Of a stretch of DNA of 64,000 nt, positions 1-8,771 are shown piece after piece. The DNA lies in NCBI RefSeq assembly GCF_011492965.1, contig NZ_CP045121.1, positions 2,914,001 to 2,978,000 on the forward strand. The letters run 5' to 3'. How positions within the stretch are numbered: the first letter of the stretch is position 1; the number at the start of each line of letters is the position of its first letter. The position numbers and the translations under genes are program-made. The notes under the pieces are model-generated. The model did no database searches. It had not been told where the DNA came from and saw nothing but the letters and a program-made list of their open reading frames with translations. This stretch comes from Rubrobacter marinus (GTDB taxonomy: Bacteria > Actinomycetota > Rubrobacteria > Rubrobacterales > Rubrobacteraceae).

Positions 1-600
1 GTCGCGGTCCTCGATCGCCCGGTAGATGTTCCGGTGCCCGAGCTTGGTGACCTCGACCACCCCCTCGTCGGCGAGCGCCCGCCACGCCCGCGCCCGCATG
101 GTCCGGCTGGAGAGCGCCCTGATGAGCGAGGAGAGCGTCTGGTTTCCGGCCGACGCCACGATGGTCTCGTGGAACTCGTCGTCGGCCTCGACGAGCGCCT
201 GGGCGTCGGGCGCGGCCTCCATGCGCTCCAGGCACGCCCTGAGCTTCTCGATCCCGGCCCCGTCTATCCTCGCCGCCCCGAGCGCCGTCGCCCCGGGCTC
301 GATCAGTCGCCGCACCTCCAGCAGCTCCAGCACGGTCCGCTCCTGCGACAGCTCGACCACAAGGCCCACCGAATCCAGCAGGAGGTGAGGATCGAGGCTG
401 GTCACGTAGGTGCCGTCCCCCTGCCGCACGTTCAACACCCCCATAAGCGTGAGCGCCCGAACGGCCTCCCGCAGGGAGCTGCGCGACAACCCCAGCCGGG
501 AGGCGAGCTCCTTCTCCCTCGGCAGCTTCTCGCCCGGGCCAGCCTCGCCCGAGAGGATCATGCGTTTTATCCCCGCGATCGCCTCGTCGGTGACCGTCAA
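1..600 (-). CDS. FadR-subfamily GntR transcriptional regulator (3' end outside window)
   Basis: Visible: 200 in-frame codons running off the left edge. The N-terminal winged helix-turn-helix has the GntR pattern (EKLPREKELASRLGLSRSSL), followed by an FCD ligand domain with the diagnostic DDEFHETIVASAGN segment around residues 125-140. The start is taken as a TTG at 600 because the winged helix begins directly after it; no better ATG or GTG exists in frame. Family knowledge: FCD regulators bind small carboxylates or sugar acids and usually repress a neighbouring operon. The gene is divergent to the sugar-acid genes that start at 810, so it probably controls them. The effector is unknown. About 20-40 C-terminal residues are missing from the window. 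Confidence 0.85.
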   Translation of the reverse strand, partial: MTVTDEAIAGIKRMILSGEAGPGEKLPREKELASRLGLSRSSLREAVRALTLMGVLNVRQGDGTYVTSLDPHLLLDSVGLVVELSQERTVLELLEVRRLIEPGATALGAARIDGAGIEKLRACLERMEAAPDAQALVEADDEFHETIVASAGNQTLSSLIRALSSRTMRARAWRALADEGVVEVTKLGHRNIYRAIEDRD

Positions 601-739
601 TCTCTCACGTCCCTTTCCCAAAGAACTCCGCCAGCCTAGCCCCTGCGAACACCCCGGTCAAGACATACATCTGACCTTTGCCGAAATACCCCGCGATCCC
701 ACGCCAACAGAAGGTCCAGGCGGCGGTTCGATTGGCGTG

Positions 740-768
740 TTGACTCTGATTGCTCGGACCATTAGGGT
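740..768 (+). promoter_or_regulatory. Putative sigma70-type promoter of the sugar-acid operon
   Basis: TTGACT at 740-745 and TAGGGT at 763-768 are separated by 17 bases, 42 bases upstream of the binding-protein start at 810. The spacing is ideal and the -35 is near consensus; the -10 is weak. It lies in the divergent region shared with the GntR regulator, where an operator would be expected, but no clean GntR palindrome was seen. Confidence 0.4.
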
Positions 769-809
769 GATCGGCGCGGACGGTGGACCGGGGAGCGAGG
801 AGCGGGAAG

Positions 810-1976
810 ATGGCGGGGAGCCTGCGGGTCTTGCTGGTGGGTGGGCCGATGTACGACCCCCTGTACGCGCGCCTCTCGGAGTTCGAGGAGCGGGAGGGCG
901 TGAGGGTGGAGGCGGTCGTGGCGCCGACGCACCCGGAGCTCAACGAGAAGATCGAGGAGGAGTTCTCCTCGGGGGCGGCCCGGTACGACCTGATCTCCAC
1001 GCACGCCAAGTACGCCCCGAGCCATGGGGGCTGGCTCACCCCCCTCGACGACGACCTCGGCGGGGACGAGCTCTCGCCCTTCGCGCCGCGCACGCTGGAG
1101 CTCGCGCGCATCGACGGCGCGCTCTACGGCGTCCCCCGCAACCTCGACGTCAAGCTCCTCCTCTACCGCACCGACCTCGTGGAGAATCCACCCGTCACCT
1201 GGGAGGGGCTCCTCGACACGGCCGCCCGGATAAGGGACGAGGGCAAGGCCCCCCACGGCTTCGCCTTCCCCGGCAAGGAGAGCGGGCTCTTCGGCCACTT
1301 CTTCGAGCTGCACGCGATGGCCGGCGGCACCATGTTCGCCGAAGGGGGACCGCCCGTGCCGAGCCTCGACGACGAGGCGGGGCTCTGGGCGCTCTCGACG
1401 CTCCAGAGGCTCTACGAGAAGGCCGCGCCGCCGGAGACCCCGGACTGGCACTACGACGAGGTCGCCGCGTGCTTTCGCGAGAGCCGCGCGGCCATGTCCA
1501 CGGACTGGCCCGGCGGCTTCTACACCTACGAGGCGGACGACAGCGCGGTCAGGGGCAGCTACGGCTTCGCCCTCTACCCCGAGGGGCCCGCCGGCAGGTC
1601 CGTCTACTCCGGCAGCCACACCTTCGCGATCCCGACCACCGTCCGCGACCGGCCCGCGGCCGTCGAGCTCCTGCGCTTCCTCACCTCGCGCGAGTCGCAG
1701 ACCCTGGAGGCGAGGCTGGGGACGCTCCCCGCCCGGACGGACTCCCTGGAGGACGTGAGGGCCGAGGCCGAGCCGGGGTCGCTCGCCGGGGAGCGCTGGG
1801 GGCTGCTCGCGGAGGAGAGCCGGGCGGCGCTCGTCCCGCCCAAGCACGAACACTACCCGGCGGTGGAGGACGTGATCTGGCAGGGCGTGCGCGAGGCGCT
1901 CCTCGGCAAGGACGCGCGGGAGGCGCTCAGGGACACGCAAGCCGCGGCCCGGCGGGCGGCCGGAGGGGGCTCGTGA
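810..1976 (+). CDS. Sugar ABC-type extracellular solute-binding protein family 1, without signal peptide
   Basis: The 388-residue protein has the layout of family 1 (MalE-like) binding proteins: an N-terminal Rossmann-like half, a middle region with NLDVKLLLYRTDLVENP and a TWEGLLDTAARI segment, and a C-terminal helix region. The ATG at 810 follows AGGAGCGGGAAG; an upstream GTG at 783 would add only nine residues. Odd: there is no signal peptide, lipobox or membrane segment before the domain, and no permease or ATPase gene follows, unlike normal transporters. It overlaps the next gene by four bases (GTGA). It may be a cytoplasmic sugar-acid sensor or carrier, or a gene whose export signal was lost. 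Family assignment is solid; function is inference. Confidence 0.8.
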   Translation: MAGSLRVLLVGGPMYDPLYARLSEFEEREGVRVEAVVAPTHPELNEKIEEEFSSGAARYDLISTHAKYAPSHGGWLTPLDDDLGGDELSPFAPRTLELARIDGALYGVPRNLDVKLLLYRTDLVENPPVTWEGLLDTAARIRDEGKAPHGFAFPGKESGLFGHFFELHAMAGGTMFAEGGPPVPSLDDEAGLWALSTLQRLYEKAAPPETPDWHYDEVAACFRESRAAMSTDWPGGFYTYEADDSAVRGSYGFALYPEGPAGRSVYSGSHTFAIPTTVRDRPAAVELLRFLTSRESQTLEARLGTLPARTDSLEDVRAEAEPGSLAGERWGLLAEESRAALVPPKHEHYPAVEDVIWQGVREALLGKDAREALRDTQAAARRAAGGGS

Positions 1977-2923
1977 ACGGGGAGGGGGCGGAGAGGCGTT
2001 CGCTCGGCCGGACGGGGCTCTCCGTCTCGCCGCTCTGCGTGGGGTGTGCCCCGCTCGGTGACATGCCCGAGACCTTCGAGTACGGGGTGAGCGAGGAGCG
2101 GGCGCGGGCGACGCTGGCGGCCGTCTTCGACAGCGAGATCAACTTCCTCGACACCGCCGCCTCCTACGGCGACGGGGAGAGCGAGCGCAGGATCGGGCGT
2201 GTGCTCGCCGAACGGGGCGGCCTGCCCGAAGGCGTAGTCCTCGCGACGAAGGCCGACCGGGACCTCCACACCGGCGAGTTCACCGGGGACCAGATGCGCC
2301 GCTCCGTCGAGCGGTCCCTCGGCCTCCTCGGCCTCGACAGGCTCCAGCTCGTCCACCTGCACGACCCCGAGCACGAGCCGTTCGAGGACCACATGGCCCC
2401 CGGCGGCACCGTCGAGGCGCTGCTCGGCCTCGTGGAGGAGGGCGTCATCGAGCACCTCGGGGTCGCGGGCGGGCCGGTGGAGACGATGGTCCGGTTCGTC
2501 GAGACCGGGCTCTTCGAGGTGGCGATCACGCACAACCGATTCACGCTCCTCGACCGCTCGGCCGAGCCCCTGCTCGACGTCGCCGCCGAACACGGGGTCG
2601 CCCTGCTCAACGCCGCCCCCTACGGCAGCGGCATCCTCGCCAAGGGGCCGGACGCCTACGCCCGCTACGAGTACCGGGAGGCCCCGGAGGAGATGGTCGA
2701 GAGGGCCAAGGCGATCCAGGCTGCATGCGAGGCGGTCGGGGTCCCGCTGGCCGCGGCGGCCCTGCAATTCTCGCTGCGCGACGCGCGGATCTCCTCGACC
2801 GTCGTCGGCATCAGCCGCCCCGAGCGGGTCGCGCAGACCCTGGAGCTCGCGTCGCGCAAGATACCCGAAGAGCTGTGGGAAGAGTTGGAGCCGCTCTCCG
2901 TCCCGCGCGACCGGAGAGCGTAA
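1973..2923 (+). CDS. Aldo/keto reductase, probable L-fucose (aldose) dehydrogenase
   Basis: 316 residues, the usual length for aldo/keto reductases. The catalytic tetrad is present: Asp60 and Tyr65 in NFLDTAASYGDG, Lys93 in LATKAD, His130 in VHLHDPE. The C-terminal NADP-binding TVVGISRPERVAQTL segment is also present. The GTG start overlaps the stop of the binding-protein gene, so the two are translationally coupled. Family knowledge: the closest subgroup contains D-threo-aldose (L-fucose) and pyridoxal dehydrogenases, which oxidise the sugar to its lactone. With a fuconate dehydratase and an SDR downstream, the role of first enzyme in a non-phosphorylative L-fucose route is likely, but the substrate is inferred from context. 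Confidence 0.85.
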   Translation: MNGEGAERRSLGRTGLSVSPLCVGCAPLGDMPETFEYGVSEERARATLAAVFDSEINFLDTAASYGDGESERRIGRVLAERGGLPEGVVLATKADRDLHTGEFTGDQMRRSVERSLGLLGLDRLQLVHLHDPEHEPFEDHMAPGGTVEALLGLVEEGVIEHLGVAGGPVETMVRFVETGLFEVAITHNRFTLLDRSAEPLLDVAAEHGVALLNAAPYGSGILAKGPDAYARYEYREAPEEMVERAKAIQAACEAVGVPLAAAALQFSLRDARISSTVVGISRPERVAQTLELASRKIPEELWEELEPLSVPRDRRA

Positions 2924-2942
2924 ACGGCAGAAGGAGGACGGG

Positions 2943-2972
2943 ATGATGCGTTTCGAGGGAGAAACCTTATGA
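2943..2972 (+). other. Nine-codon leader ORF overlapping the SDR start
   Basis: ATGATG at 2943 is preceded by AGGAGG at good spacing and reads MMRFEGETL, ending in a TGA that overlaps the SDR start as TTATGA. Its Shine-Dalgarno is stronger than the GAGGGAG in front of the SDR start. It could be a coupling cistron or chance. No arrest motif or codon bias is evident. Confidence 0.35.
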
Positions 2973-3727
2973 GGCGCCTCGAGGGCAGGCGCGCCATCGT
3001 CACGGGCGGCGGGGCCGGCATCGGGGAGGCGATCGCCACGCGTTTCGCCGAGGAGGGCGCGCGCGTCGTCGTCGCCGACGTGGACGCGGACGCCGCGGCC
3101 CGGGTCGCCGAGGGCCTGGAGGGCGACGGCCACCTCTCGCACGAGGCGGACGTGACGGACGAGGGCGGGGTCGAGGAGCTCGTCCGGCGGGCCGTCTCCG
3201 AGTGGGGCGGTCTGGACGTGATGGTCAACAACGCGGGCGTGGGGGTCGCGGCGACCGCGCCGGGCACGTCGGTCGAGGACTACTACCGGGTGATGGACGT
3301 GTGCGTCAAGGGGACCATCCTCGGGATGAAGTACGCCATCCCCGCGATACGGGACTCCGGCGGCGGGTCCGTCACCAATATGTCCTCCATCGCGGCCCTC
3401 GTCGGCCTCCCCGACCGGGCCGTGTACAGCGCCGCTAAAGGCGCGATCCTCTCCCTCACTCGCGCTTCGGCGATAGACCACATAGAAGAAGGCGTCAGGG
3501 TCAACTGCATCTGTCCCGGCACCGTGGACACGCCCTGGGTCGCCAGGATCACCGCCGGCTACAGCGACCCCGAGGAGGCGCGCGAGCGCATGAAGGCCCG
3601 CCAGCCGCACGGCCGGCTCGTCGGCCCCGAGGAGATCGCCGCGATGGCCGCCTACCTCGCCTCCGACGAGGCCGCCTCGGTCGTCGGGGCGGCGATGGTC
3701 GTCGACGGCGGCATGACCGCCCGCTGA
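2969..3727 (+). CDS. SDR oxidoreductase, probable 2-keto-3-deoxy-L-fuconate dehydrogenase
   Basis: 252 residues, classical short-chain dehydrogenase. Visible: cofactor motif TGGGAGIG (12-19), Asp37 after VVVAD suggesting NAD preference, NNAG (87-90), catalytic Ser near 139-140, Tyr153 and Lys157 in YSAAK, and a C-terminal [15 protein letters not shown] ending typical of the family. Family knowledge and context: in the non-phosphorylative L-fucose route an SDR oxidises 2-keto-3-deoxy-L-fuconate to the 2,4-diketo acid. The start codon overlaps a nine-codon mini-ORF (2943-2972) that has a strong AGGAGG, so initiation may be coupled. Confidence 0.85.
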   Translation: MRRLEGRRAIVTGGGAGIGEAIATRFAEEGARVVVADVDADAAARVAEGLEGDGHLSHEADVTDEGGVEELVRRAVSEWGGLDVMVNNAGVGVAATAPGTSVEDYYRVMDVCVKGTILGMKYAIPAIRDSGGGSVTNMSSIAALVGLPDRAVYSAAKGAILSLTRASAIDHIEEGVRVNCICPGTVDTPWVARITAGYSDPEEARERMKARQPHGRLVGPEEIAAMAAYLASDEAASVVGAAMVVDGGMTAR

Positions 3728-3752
3728 ACCGCCCACGACGGAGGAGGACGCC

Positions 3753-5060
3753 GTGCCCATCAAGATCACCGACGTCGTCGCCAGGGATATCCGCTTCCCG
3801 ACCTCGAAGAACCTCGACGGCTCGGACGCCATGAACCCCGACCCCGACTACTCCGCCGCCTACGTGGTCCTCCAGACCGACGATGCGAACCTCGAGGGTC
3901 ACGGCCTGACCTTCACCATCGGGCGCGGCAACGAGCTCTGCGTCGCGGCGGTCGAGGCGCTCAAACCGCTCGTCGTCGGGGAGACGCTGGAGTCCCTTAC
4001 GGAGGACATGGGGACTTTCTGGCGACGGATCACGGGCGACAGCCAGCTCCGCTGGGTCGGGCCGGAGAAGGGCGTCATCCACCTCGCGACCGCCGCCGTC
4101 GTCAACGCCGTCTGGGACCTGTGGGCGAAGGCCGAGGGGAAGCCCCTGTGGAAGCTCCTCGTCGACATGAGCCCCGAGGAGATCGTGCGGTGCGTGGACT
4201 TCCGCTACATAACCGACGCCATCACCCCCGAGGAGGCGCTGGAGATCCTCCGCAGGAACGAGGGGACGAAGGCCGAGCGCGAGGCCGAGATGCTGGAAGA
4301 AGGTTTCCCGGCGTACACGACGTCGGCCGGGTGGCTCGGCTACGGCGACGAGAAGCTGAGGCGGCTGTGCCGCGAGGCGATAGCGGAGGGCTGGTCGCAC
4401 CTCAAGATCAAGGTTGGGACGGACGTCGACGACGACGTGCGGCGCGCCTCCATCATCCGGGAGGAGATCGGGCCGGATCGCAAGCTCATGATGGACGCGA
4501 ACCAGGTCTGGGACGTGGACGAGGCTATAGCTCACATGGAGCACCTGAAGGAGTTCGACCCGTGGTGGATCGAGGAGCCCACGAGCCCGGACGACGTCCT
4601 CGGCCACGCCCGCATAGCCAGAGGCGTCGCCCCCATAGGCGTCGCCACCGGCGAGCACTGCCAGAACCGCATCGTCTTCAAGCAGCTGCTACAGGCCGGG
4701 GCCATAAGCTTCTGCCAGATCGACTCCTGCCGACTCGGCGGGGTCAACGAGGTGATCTCCGTCCTCCTGATGGCCGCGAAGTTCGGCGTCCCGGTCTGCC
4801 CGCACGCCGGCGGCGTCGGGCTCTGCGAGTACGTGCAGCACCTCTCGATCTTCGACTACGTCCGCGTCGGCGCCTCCCTGGAGGACCGCGTCCTGGAGTA
4901 CGTCGACCACCTGCACGAGCACTTCCTCGACCCCGTGACGATGAAGAACGGCCGCTACATGCCGCCCGAGGCCCCCGGCTACAGCATCACCATGCGCCCC
5001 GAGTCGCTCGACGAGTTCGAGTTCCCCGGCGGCGCAGCCTGGACCTCCGGGGGCAGCTGA
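3753..5060 (+). CDS. L-fuconate dehydratase, enolase superfamily
   Basis: 435 residues. All active-site residues of the mandelate racemase/fuconate dehydratase group are in place: Lys218 and Lys220 in HLKIKVG, metal ligands Asp248 (MMDANQVWD), Glu274 ([10 protein letters not shown]) and Glu301 (TGEHCQN), then Asp324 (CQIDSC) and His351 (CPHAGG). The positions coincide with those I recall for the characterised Xanthomonas enzyme. It dehydrates L-fuconate to 2-keto-3-deoxy-L-fuconate in the cytoplasm with Mg2+. The GTG start at 3753 has GGAGGAGG upstream. It is the last recognisable gene of the operon. The aldolase/hydrolase and lactonase steps are not in this window. Confidence 0.92.
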   Translation: MPIKITDVVARDIRFPTSKNLDGSDAMNPDPDYSAAYVVLQTDDANLEGHGLTFTIGRGNELCVAAVEALKPLVVGETLESLTEDMGTFWRRITGDSQLRWVGPEKGVIHLATAAVVNAVWDLWAKAEGKPLWKLLVDMSPEEIVRCVDFRYITDAITPEEALEILRRNEGTKAEREAEMLEEGFPAYTTSAGWLGYGDEKLRRLCREAIAEGWSHLKIKVGTDVDDDVRRASIIREEIGPDRKLMMDANQVWDVDEAIAHMEHLKEFDPWWIEEPTSPDDVLGHARIARGVAPIGVATGEHCQNRIVFKQLLQAGAISFCQIDSCRLGGVNEVISVLLMAAKFGVPVCPHAGGVGLCEYVQHLSIFDYVRVGASLEDRVLEYVDHLHEHFLDPVTMKNGRYMPPEAPGYSITMRPESLDEFEFPGGAAWTSGGS

Positions 5061-5197
5061 GAGAACGCGGGGGCTCTCGCGTACCCCTTCCAACGCGGCA
5101 GTTTGGGGGAGGATGTGTGGGATCGAGGCGGCCCTGACAGGACGAGGAACCTCCACGAGCCTCTGAAAACGCGGGCAAACAGGGAGCGGGTCGAGTA

Positions 5198-5413
5198 GTG
5201 GGCGCGTGGTTGTTCCTGACCGTCTTGGCGGTGGCGCTCACCTGGGTGGTTCCCGTTCTGATCGGCCTCTTCTACAACGCCCTCCGTGGCCGCGTGAGGG
5301 GCGGCAAACCCGTCGCGTTGGTGCTGGCCGTGGCAGCGGCGCTGGCCGTTTACGCCGGGGCTCTGGCCCTGTGCGTGGTCGCGCTGGGCTTCCTGCTCGA
5401 CGGTTCCGGATGA
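5198..5413 (+). CDS. Small two-helix membrane protein, unknown
   Basis: 71 residues from a GTG at 5198 with GGGAGCGGG upstream. Two hydrophobic segments are obvious (about residues 3-24 and 40-66) with a basic loop RGRVRGGK between them, so the loop should face the cytoplasm. No family was recognised. It stands 137 bases after the fuconate dehydratase; a weak 5-bp hairpin near 5062 is the only feature in that gap. Confidence 0.6.
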   Translation: MGAWLFLTVLAVALTWVVPVLIGLFYNALRGRVRGGKPVALVLAVAAALAVYAGALALCVVALGFLLDGSG

Positions 5414-5512
5414 CCGCGCCGACCGGAAGGTCCGGACGAAGCCAACGCCTGCGGACGGACCGATCGCCGCTGGCCTACCGGCTCGAGGCGAGTTCGCCCC
5501 GGTGCGGCGTGG

Positions 5513-5518
5513 TATAAC
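5513..5518 (+). promoter_or_regulatory. Extended -10 element giving a near-leaderless DedA mRNA
   Basis: TGGTATAAC provides an extended -10 (TATAAC at 5513-5518). Transcription should start close to 5525, only about five bases before the ATG at 5530, and there is no Shine-Dalgarno. Leaderless initiation, common in actinobacteria, is the likely mode. Confidence 0.45.
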
Positions 5519-5529
5519 TGCATCTTCCT

Positions 5530-6264
5530 ATGGACGGGATTCTGGACTTCATTCGCTCCGTTCCGGACTCGCCCCAGGGCCTGCTCGACTTCGTCACTTC
5601 CCTGCTCCTCGCGCACGGTTATCTCGTCATCTTTCTGGGCGCGGCGCTGGACAACTTCGGCCTGCCGGCCTCCGGCGACATCGTGCTCTTCGCGGGCGGC
5701 TTCTTCGCCAACTCCGGCCAGGCCGCGCTGCCGCTCGTGATGCTCATGGGCTTTCTAGGCGCCCTGTGCTCGGACAACGCGGTGTACTGGATCGGGCGCT
5801 ACGGTGGCCGTCCGCTCATCACCCGCATCCTGAAGGTCCGTCTCCTCTCGTTCCTGCTCGACGCCAAGAGCCTGGGCAAGGTCGAGCGCTACTTCGAGGA
5901 GCACGGCGGCAAGACGGTCTTCGTCGGGCGCTTCGGCCCCGGCCTGCGCAGCATGACCCCGCTCTTCGCCGGGGTGAGCCGCATGAGGTACGGCCACTTC
6001 CTCCTCTACAACCTCGCGGCGGTCACGTTCTGGGCGATCGCCTACTCGACCATCGGCTACGTCTTCGGCGAGTACTGGAACGAGCTCCTCGCCGTCGCCC
6101 AGAACATCGGCTACGGCCTCGTCGCCCTCGTCGTCCTCACCATCCTCTTCTACGTCCTCCGCCGGCGCCGCAAGAGGCAGAACACGGAGAAGCGCCTCGA
6201 AGAGGCCGCGGAGGCCATCGAAGAGCCCGGGGAGAAGACGCATGCCTCCAGCGAGCGCGAATAG
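5530..6264 (+). CDS. DedA-family (VTT/SNARE-associated) membrane protein
   Basis: 244 residues. Visible: N-terminal hydrophobic helices, the family signatures ALDNFGLPASGDIVLFAGGF and GRFGPGLRSMTPLFAG, two C-terminal membrane helices and a charged cytoplasmic tail rich in Arg and Glu. Family knowledge: DedA proteins are inner-membrane transporters, several acting as undecaprenyl-phosphate or phosphatidylethanolamine flippases, and they support envelope homeostasis. The GRFGPG arginine and the LPASGD acidic residue needed for function are present. The message is probably leaderless. Confidence 0.9.
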   Translation: MDGILDFIRSVPDSPQGLLDFVTSLLLAHGYLVIFLGAALDNFGLPASGDIVLFAGGFFANSGQAALPLVMLMGFLGALCSDNAVYWIGRYGGRPLITRILKVRLLSFLLDAKSLGKVERYFEEHGGKTVFVGRFGPGLRSMTPLFAGVSRMRYGHFLLYNLAAVTFWAIAYSTIGYVFGEYWNELLAVAQNIGYGLVALVVLTILFYVLRRRRKRQNTEKRLEEAAEAIEEPGEKTHASSERE

Positions 6265-6460
6265 AGGGGGCGCGACGGCGCGCGAGGACGAAGAACGCCG
6301 GATGCTCGAAGCCGCGGGCTGGGAGCCTCGGGAGCGTGAGGACGGCGAGACCGTCTGGAAGAACCCGGCGACCGGCCTCCTCCACCCGCAGGGCCAGGCC
6401 GCGGCTATGGTACGTGAAGGGGCCGACCCCGAGGGCCCCGAGCCCGGTCTGAAGGACTAG
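6242..6460 (+). CDS. Small acidic hypothetical protein
   Basis: 72 residues starting inside the DedA gene (23-base overlap, different frame), or 52 residues from ATG 6302. The core from about residue 20 reads like a short conserved domain (MLEAAGWEPRERED, VWKNPATGLLHPQGQAA), with repeated Trp and Pro around a compact fold. No membrane segment or known family. Likely cotranscribed with the DedA gene. Confidence 0.55.
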   Translation: MPPASANRGGATAREDEERRMLEAAGWEPREREDGETVWKNPATGLLHPQGQAAAMVREGADPEGPEPGLKD

Positions 6461-6467
6461 GCGAACT

Positions 6468-6785
6468 CTAGATCACGGGTGTCTGTAGAGGCGCAAGCAC
6501 CGTTACCGGCGCTCCAACCAAGATCGCGAGCGCAGCGTAGATGATCCTGCCGCGCTGCAGCAGAATGCACCTCAACCCTAGTACGGAGGCCAGGACCCCG
6601 ACGACAGAGGACGCGAACGGTACCAGGAAGAATACGAGCATGGCTAGCCCGGGAGCATCGTCCGGCACGAGCCCGGGGAACCGCTCGATGCAAACGATCG
6701 CCAGCAGCACAAGCGCGTAGAGAGCGGCCGCCGCGACGGCGAGGCCGAGGGCAACCTTATGCGAAGTCGCCTCGGAACCGTGCAT
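6468..6785 (-). CDS. Three-helix membrane protein, unknown
   Basis: 105 residues with hydrophobic stretches at about 12-33, 47-70 and 84-102 and few charges. It converges with the gene ending at 6460. No family was recognised. Its start (ATG 6785) faces a 264-base intergenic region that also contains the end of the ATP synthase c gene. Confidence 0.6.
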   Translation of the reverse strand: MHGSEATSHKVALGLAVAAAALYALVLLAIVCIERFPGLVPDDAPGLAMLVFFLVPFASSVVGVLASVLGLRCILLQRGRIIYAALAILVGAPVTVLAPLQTPVI

Positions 6786-7017
6786 TCGCGCTACTCCCTC
6801 AACTTCAAGGCATCCACCGCTCGTAGCGATCTTCCTCTCCCGCCCCTACGCCTCTCTTCATGCTCCTCTCCCTGCTTGCACGATGGAACAGTTCTTATAA
6901 CCTATCGAAGCTTCCCCGTATGTGACGACGGCGCAGGAGGCGAGGAACGGTTCCGACGCACGGTGCGGTTGCTCGGCAGGACCACTGCATGCAGTCCACG
7001 CGCGGGGTATTGCGGAG

Positions 7018-7040
7018 AAGGGCCGCTCTCACGGCCCCTC
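7018..7040 (-). terminator. Hairpin after the ATP synthase c gene
   Basis: Just past the stop of the minus-strand gene at 7050 lies a perfect GGGCCG/CGGCCC stem with a six-base loop (7020-7037), extended by wobble pairs and followed on the minus strand by TTCTCC. The stem is convincing, the U-tract is poor. Confidence 0.45.
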
Positions 7041-7049
7041 TGCAACTCG

Positions 7050-7337
7050 CTACCCGAGCACGAAGGCCAGGAGCAGGGCGAAGACGATGCCGTAGAGGGC
7101 GAACGCCTCGACGAGCCCGATGCCGAGGAACATCAAGGTCCTCGTCTGGTCGAACGCCTCCGGCTGGCGGTGGATCGACGCTATGGTCTGGCCGATCAGG
7201 TACCCCATCCCGGCCCCAGGCCCGATGACCGCGGCCCCGGCCGCTATCCCCACCCCCACGTACCTCAGGCCCTCCGCGAGGATCTCGAACCCCTCCGTGT
7301 TCCCGCCTTCCTGCAACAACGCCATCATTGCTTCCAA
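7050..7337 (-). CDS. atpE: ATP synthase F0 subunit c
   Basis: 95 residues. Two-helix hairpin: first helix with the glycine ladder GIAAGAAVIGPGAGMG, polar loop RQPEAFDQ, second helix with the ion-binding Glu77 in GIGLVEAFALYG. The residue after the Glu is Ala and no Gln/Ser/Thr sodium site is seen, so proton use is likely. The TTG at 7337 is favoured over ATG 7328 because AAGGAGGAAGG sits six bases upstream. Odd: no other F0F1 genes flank it. It follows a membrane protein of 155 residues that is too short and unlike subunit a. It may be a second, stand-alone c-subunit gene. Confidence 0.88.
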   Translation of the reverse strand: MEAMMALLQEGGNTEGFEILAEGLRYVGVGIAAGAAVIGPGAGMGYLIGQTIASIHRQPEAFDQTRTLMFLGIGLVEAFALYGIVFALLLAFVLG

Positions 7338-7364
7338 GACCTTCCTCCTTCCGCCTCGCCTTCC

Positions 7365-7832
7365 TCATCCCGAACCGCCCCATCGCCTCGCGAGCAGCCC
7401 GTCGGCGAGGGCGATGCCCCGTTCGATCGCCTCGCCTGCGCCCCGGTAGTCCCCCTCCTCCAGGCTGGCCTGGGCACGCCCGTACAGCTCGAACACCTCC
7501 GCGACGGCCGGGTCCTCGACCGGTCCCGGGTAGAGCGCTATGACCCTGTAAGCGAGCGCCGCCATCCCGGAGGCCGCGAGCGACGAGACCGCCTCGCGCC
7601 GCCGCCGCTCCTCCATCCGCCGGTAGCCCGCGAGGGAGACGAAGAGCGAGAACGCCGACCAGAGCAACAACAGCACCCCTCCCGCGCCCCCGGTCACCAT
7701 CCCCGCGACCATCAGCCCCACCAGGACCGCGGCCCCGCCGTGCGCCACCCCGGAGAACAGGGCAACAGGCAGGGCGGCCCCGCGGAGCAGGGGACCCAAC
7801 CCGGCGGGCCTCGTAGGGACCGCGCCGATCAC
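7365..7832 (-). CDS. Membrane protein upstream of the c subunit, unknown
   Basis: 155 residues from a GTG that overlaps the stop of the alpha/beta hydrolase (GTGA). Two membrane helices occupy about residues 12-60 and end in a basic RRMEERRRRE stretch. A soluble helical C-terminal half (about 90-150) contains a short repeat-like SLEEGDYRGAGEAIERG that resembles a TPR helix pair. Position between a hydrolase and atpE suggests cotranscription with both. Not AtpB or AtpI by sequence. Function unknown. Confidence 0.6.
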   Translation of the reverse strand: MIGAVPTRPAGLGPLLRGAALPVALFSGVAHGGAAVLVGLMVAGMVTGGAGGVLLLLWSAFSLFVSLAGYRRMEERRRREAVSSLAASGMAALAYRVIALYPGPVEDPAVAEVFELYGRAQASLEEGDYRGAGEAIERGIALADGLLARRWGGSG

Positions 7833-8669
7833 GCCGCGCCCCTCGCGCCACGCGGCGAGCCCCCGCTCTCGTCCTCCGACGGGATGAATGCCTCGATCTC
7901 CTCCGCGAGCCGCTCCGGCGCGTCCTCGGGGACGAACGCGCGGGAGCCGGGAACGATCTTCAGGACGGCGTCGGGGAAGTCCCGCTGCAACCGGCGGGCG
8001 AGGCGCAGGGGGAACAGAAGGTCCCGGTCGCCCCACGCGATCAGGACCGGCCTCCGGAAACCGGGGAAGGTGCGTGCGGCCCGCAGGGTGTGACGCCCGG
8101 AGACGCCGCGCAGGAACCGCGCCAGGTCCCGCCGAACCCCGGAGTCGCGCAGCAGGGGCCCGAAGTAGGCGTCGAGGACCTGCTCCTCCGCGCGACGCCT
8201 GGACACGGTCCACATCAGCAGCCGCTGCGCGGCACGCGCCCTCAGCACCCGGGCCAACGCGCCCACGAACCGCTCGCCGAAGAGACGCGCCCCGTACTGC
8301 ACGAAACGGAAGGGCCACGGGAAGAAGGCCTCGTACGCGTCGCAGTTCGTGAGGACGAGCCGCCCGACCCTCTCCGGGTGCTCGGAGATCAGGATCTGGC
8401 AGATCGCGCCGCCCGTATCGTTGCCGACGAGAACGACGTCGCGCAGGTCCAACGCCTCCATGAACTCGGCGACAATCACCGCCACCCCCGCGGCCCGACG
8501 TCTGCTTCCTCCCGCAACGGCACGGAGTGCCCACCGAGGGGGAGATCCGGCACCACGCAACGGTACCGCCCGCCCAGACGCTCCACGACCCCCGCCACAA
8601 CAACCCGTTGACCATCACCCCGTGCACGAACACGATGGCCGGGCCCTCCCCCGCCTCCCGGTACCGCAC
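7829..8669 (-). pseudogene. Alpha/beta hydrolase with two frameshifts near the N terminus
   Basis: Three pieces in different frames join into one normal alpha/beta hydrolase: MRYREAGEGPAIVFVHG (about 8669-8590), VVERLGGRYRCVVPDLP (about 8585-8490), then VAVIVAEFMEALDLRDVVLVG to the end. The nucleophile elbow is GNDTGGAIC, so the nucleophile is Asp as in dehalogenase-like members; a late GDRDLLFP loop carries the expected acid. The shifts fall at G/C runs, like those in other genes of this window, so a sequencing cause is at least as likely as real decay. It is divergent from a TetR gene and is probably its target. Confidence 0.7.
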
Positions 8670-8771
8670 GGTCCCCCGCGCAGCCGGACCTCCCTCTCCT
8701 CCCCCAACGACCCCTTCCCCACCAAAACACCCTCCTCGTCCCGCGCTCGGCTTCCCTTCGTCTCCTCCATA

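Noticed and set aside
34..2923. Plus-strand frames at 34-639 and 410-2000
   Set aside because: Antisense to the GntR gene or shadow of the binding protein; only the part after 1973 in the long frame is the real reductase.
5062..5081. Terminator after fuconate dehydratase
   Set aside because: Only a five-base stem with a ten-base loop and no T-tract.
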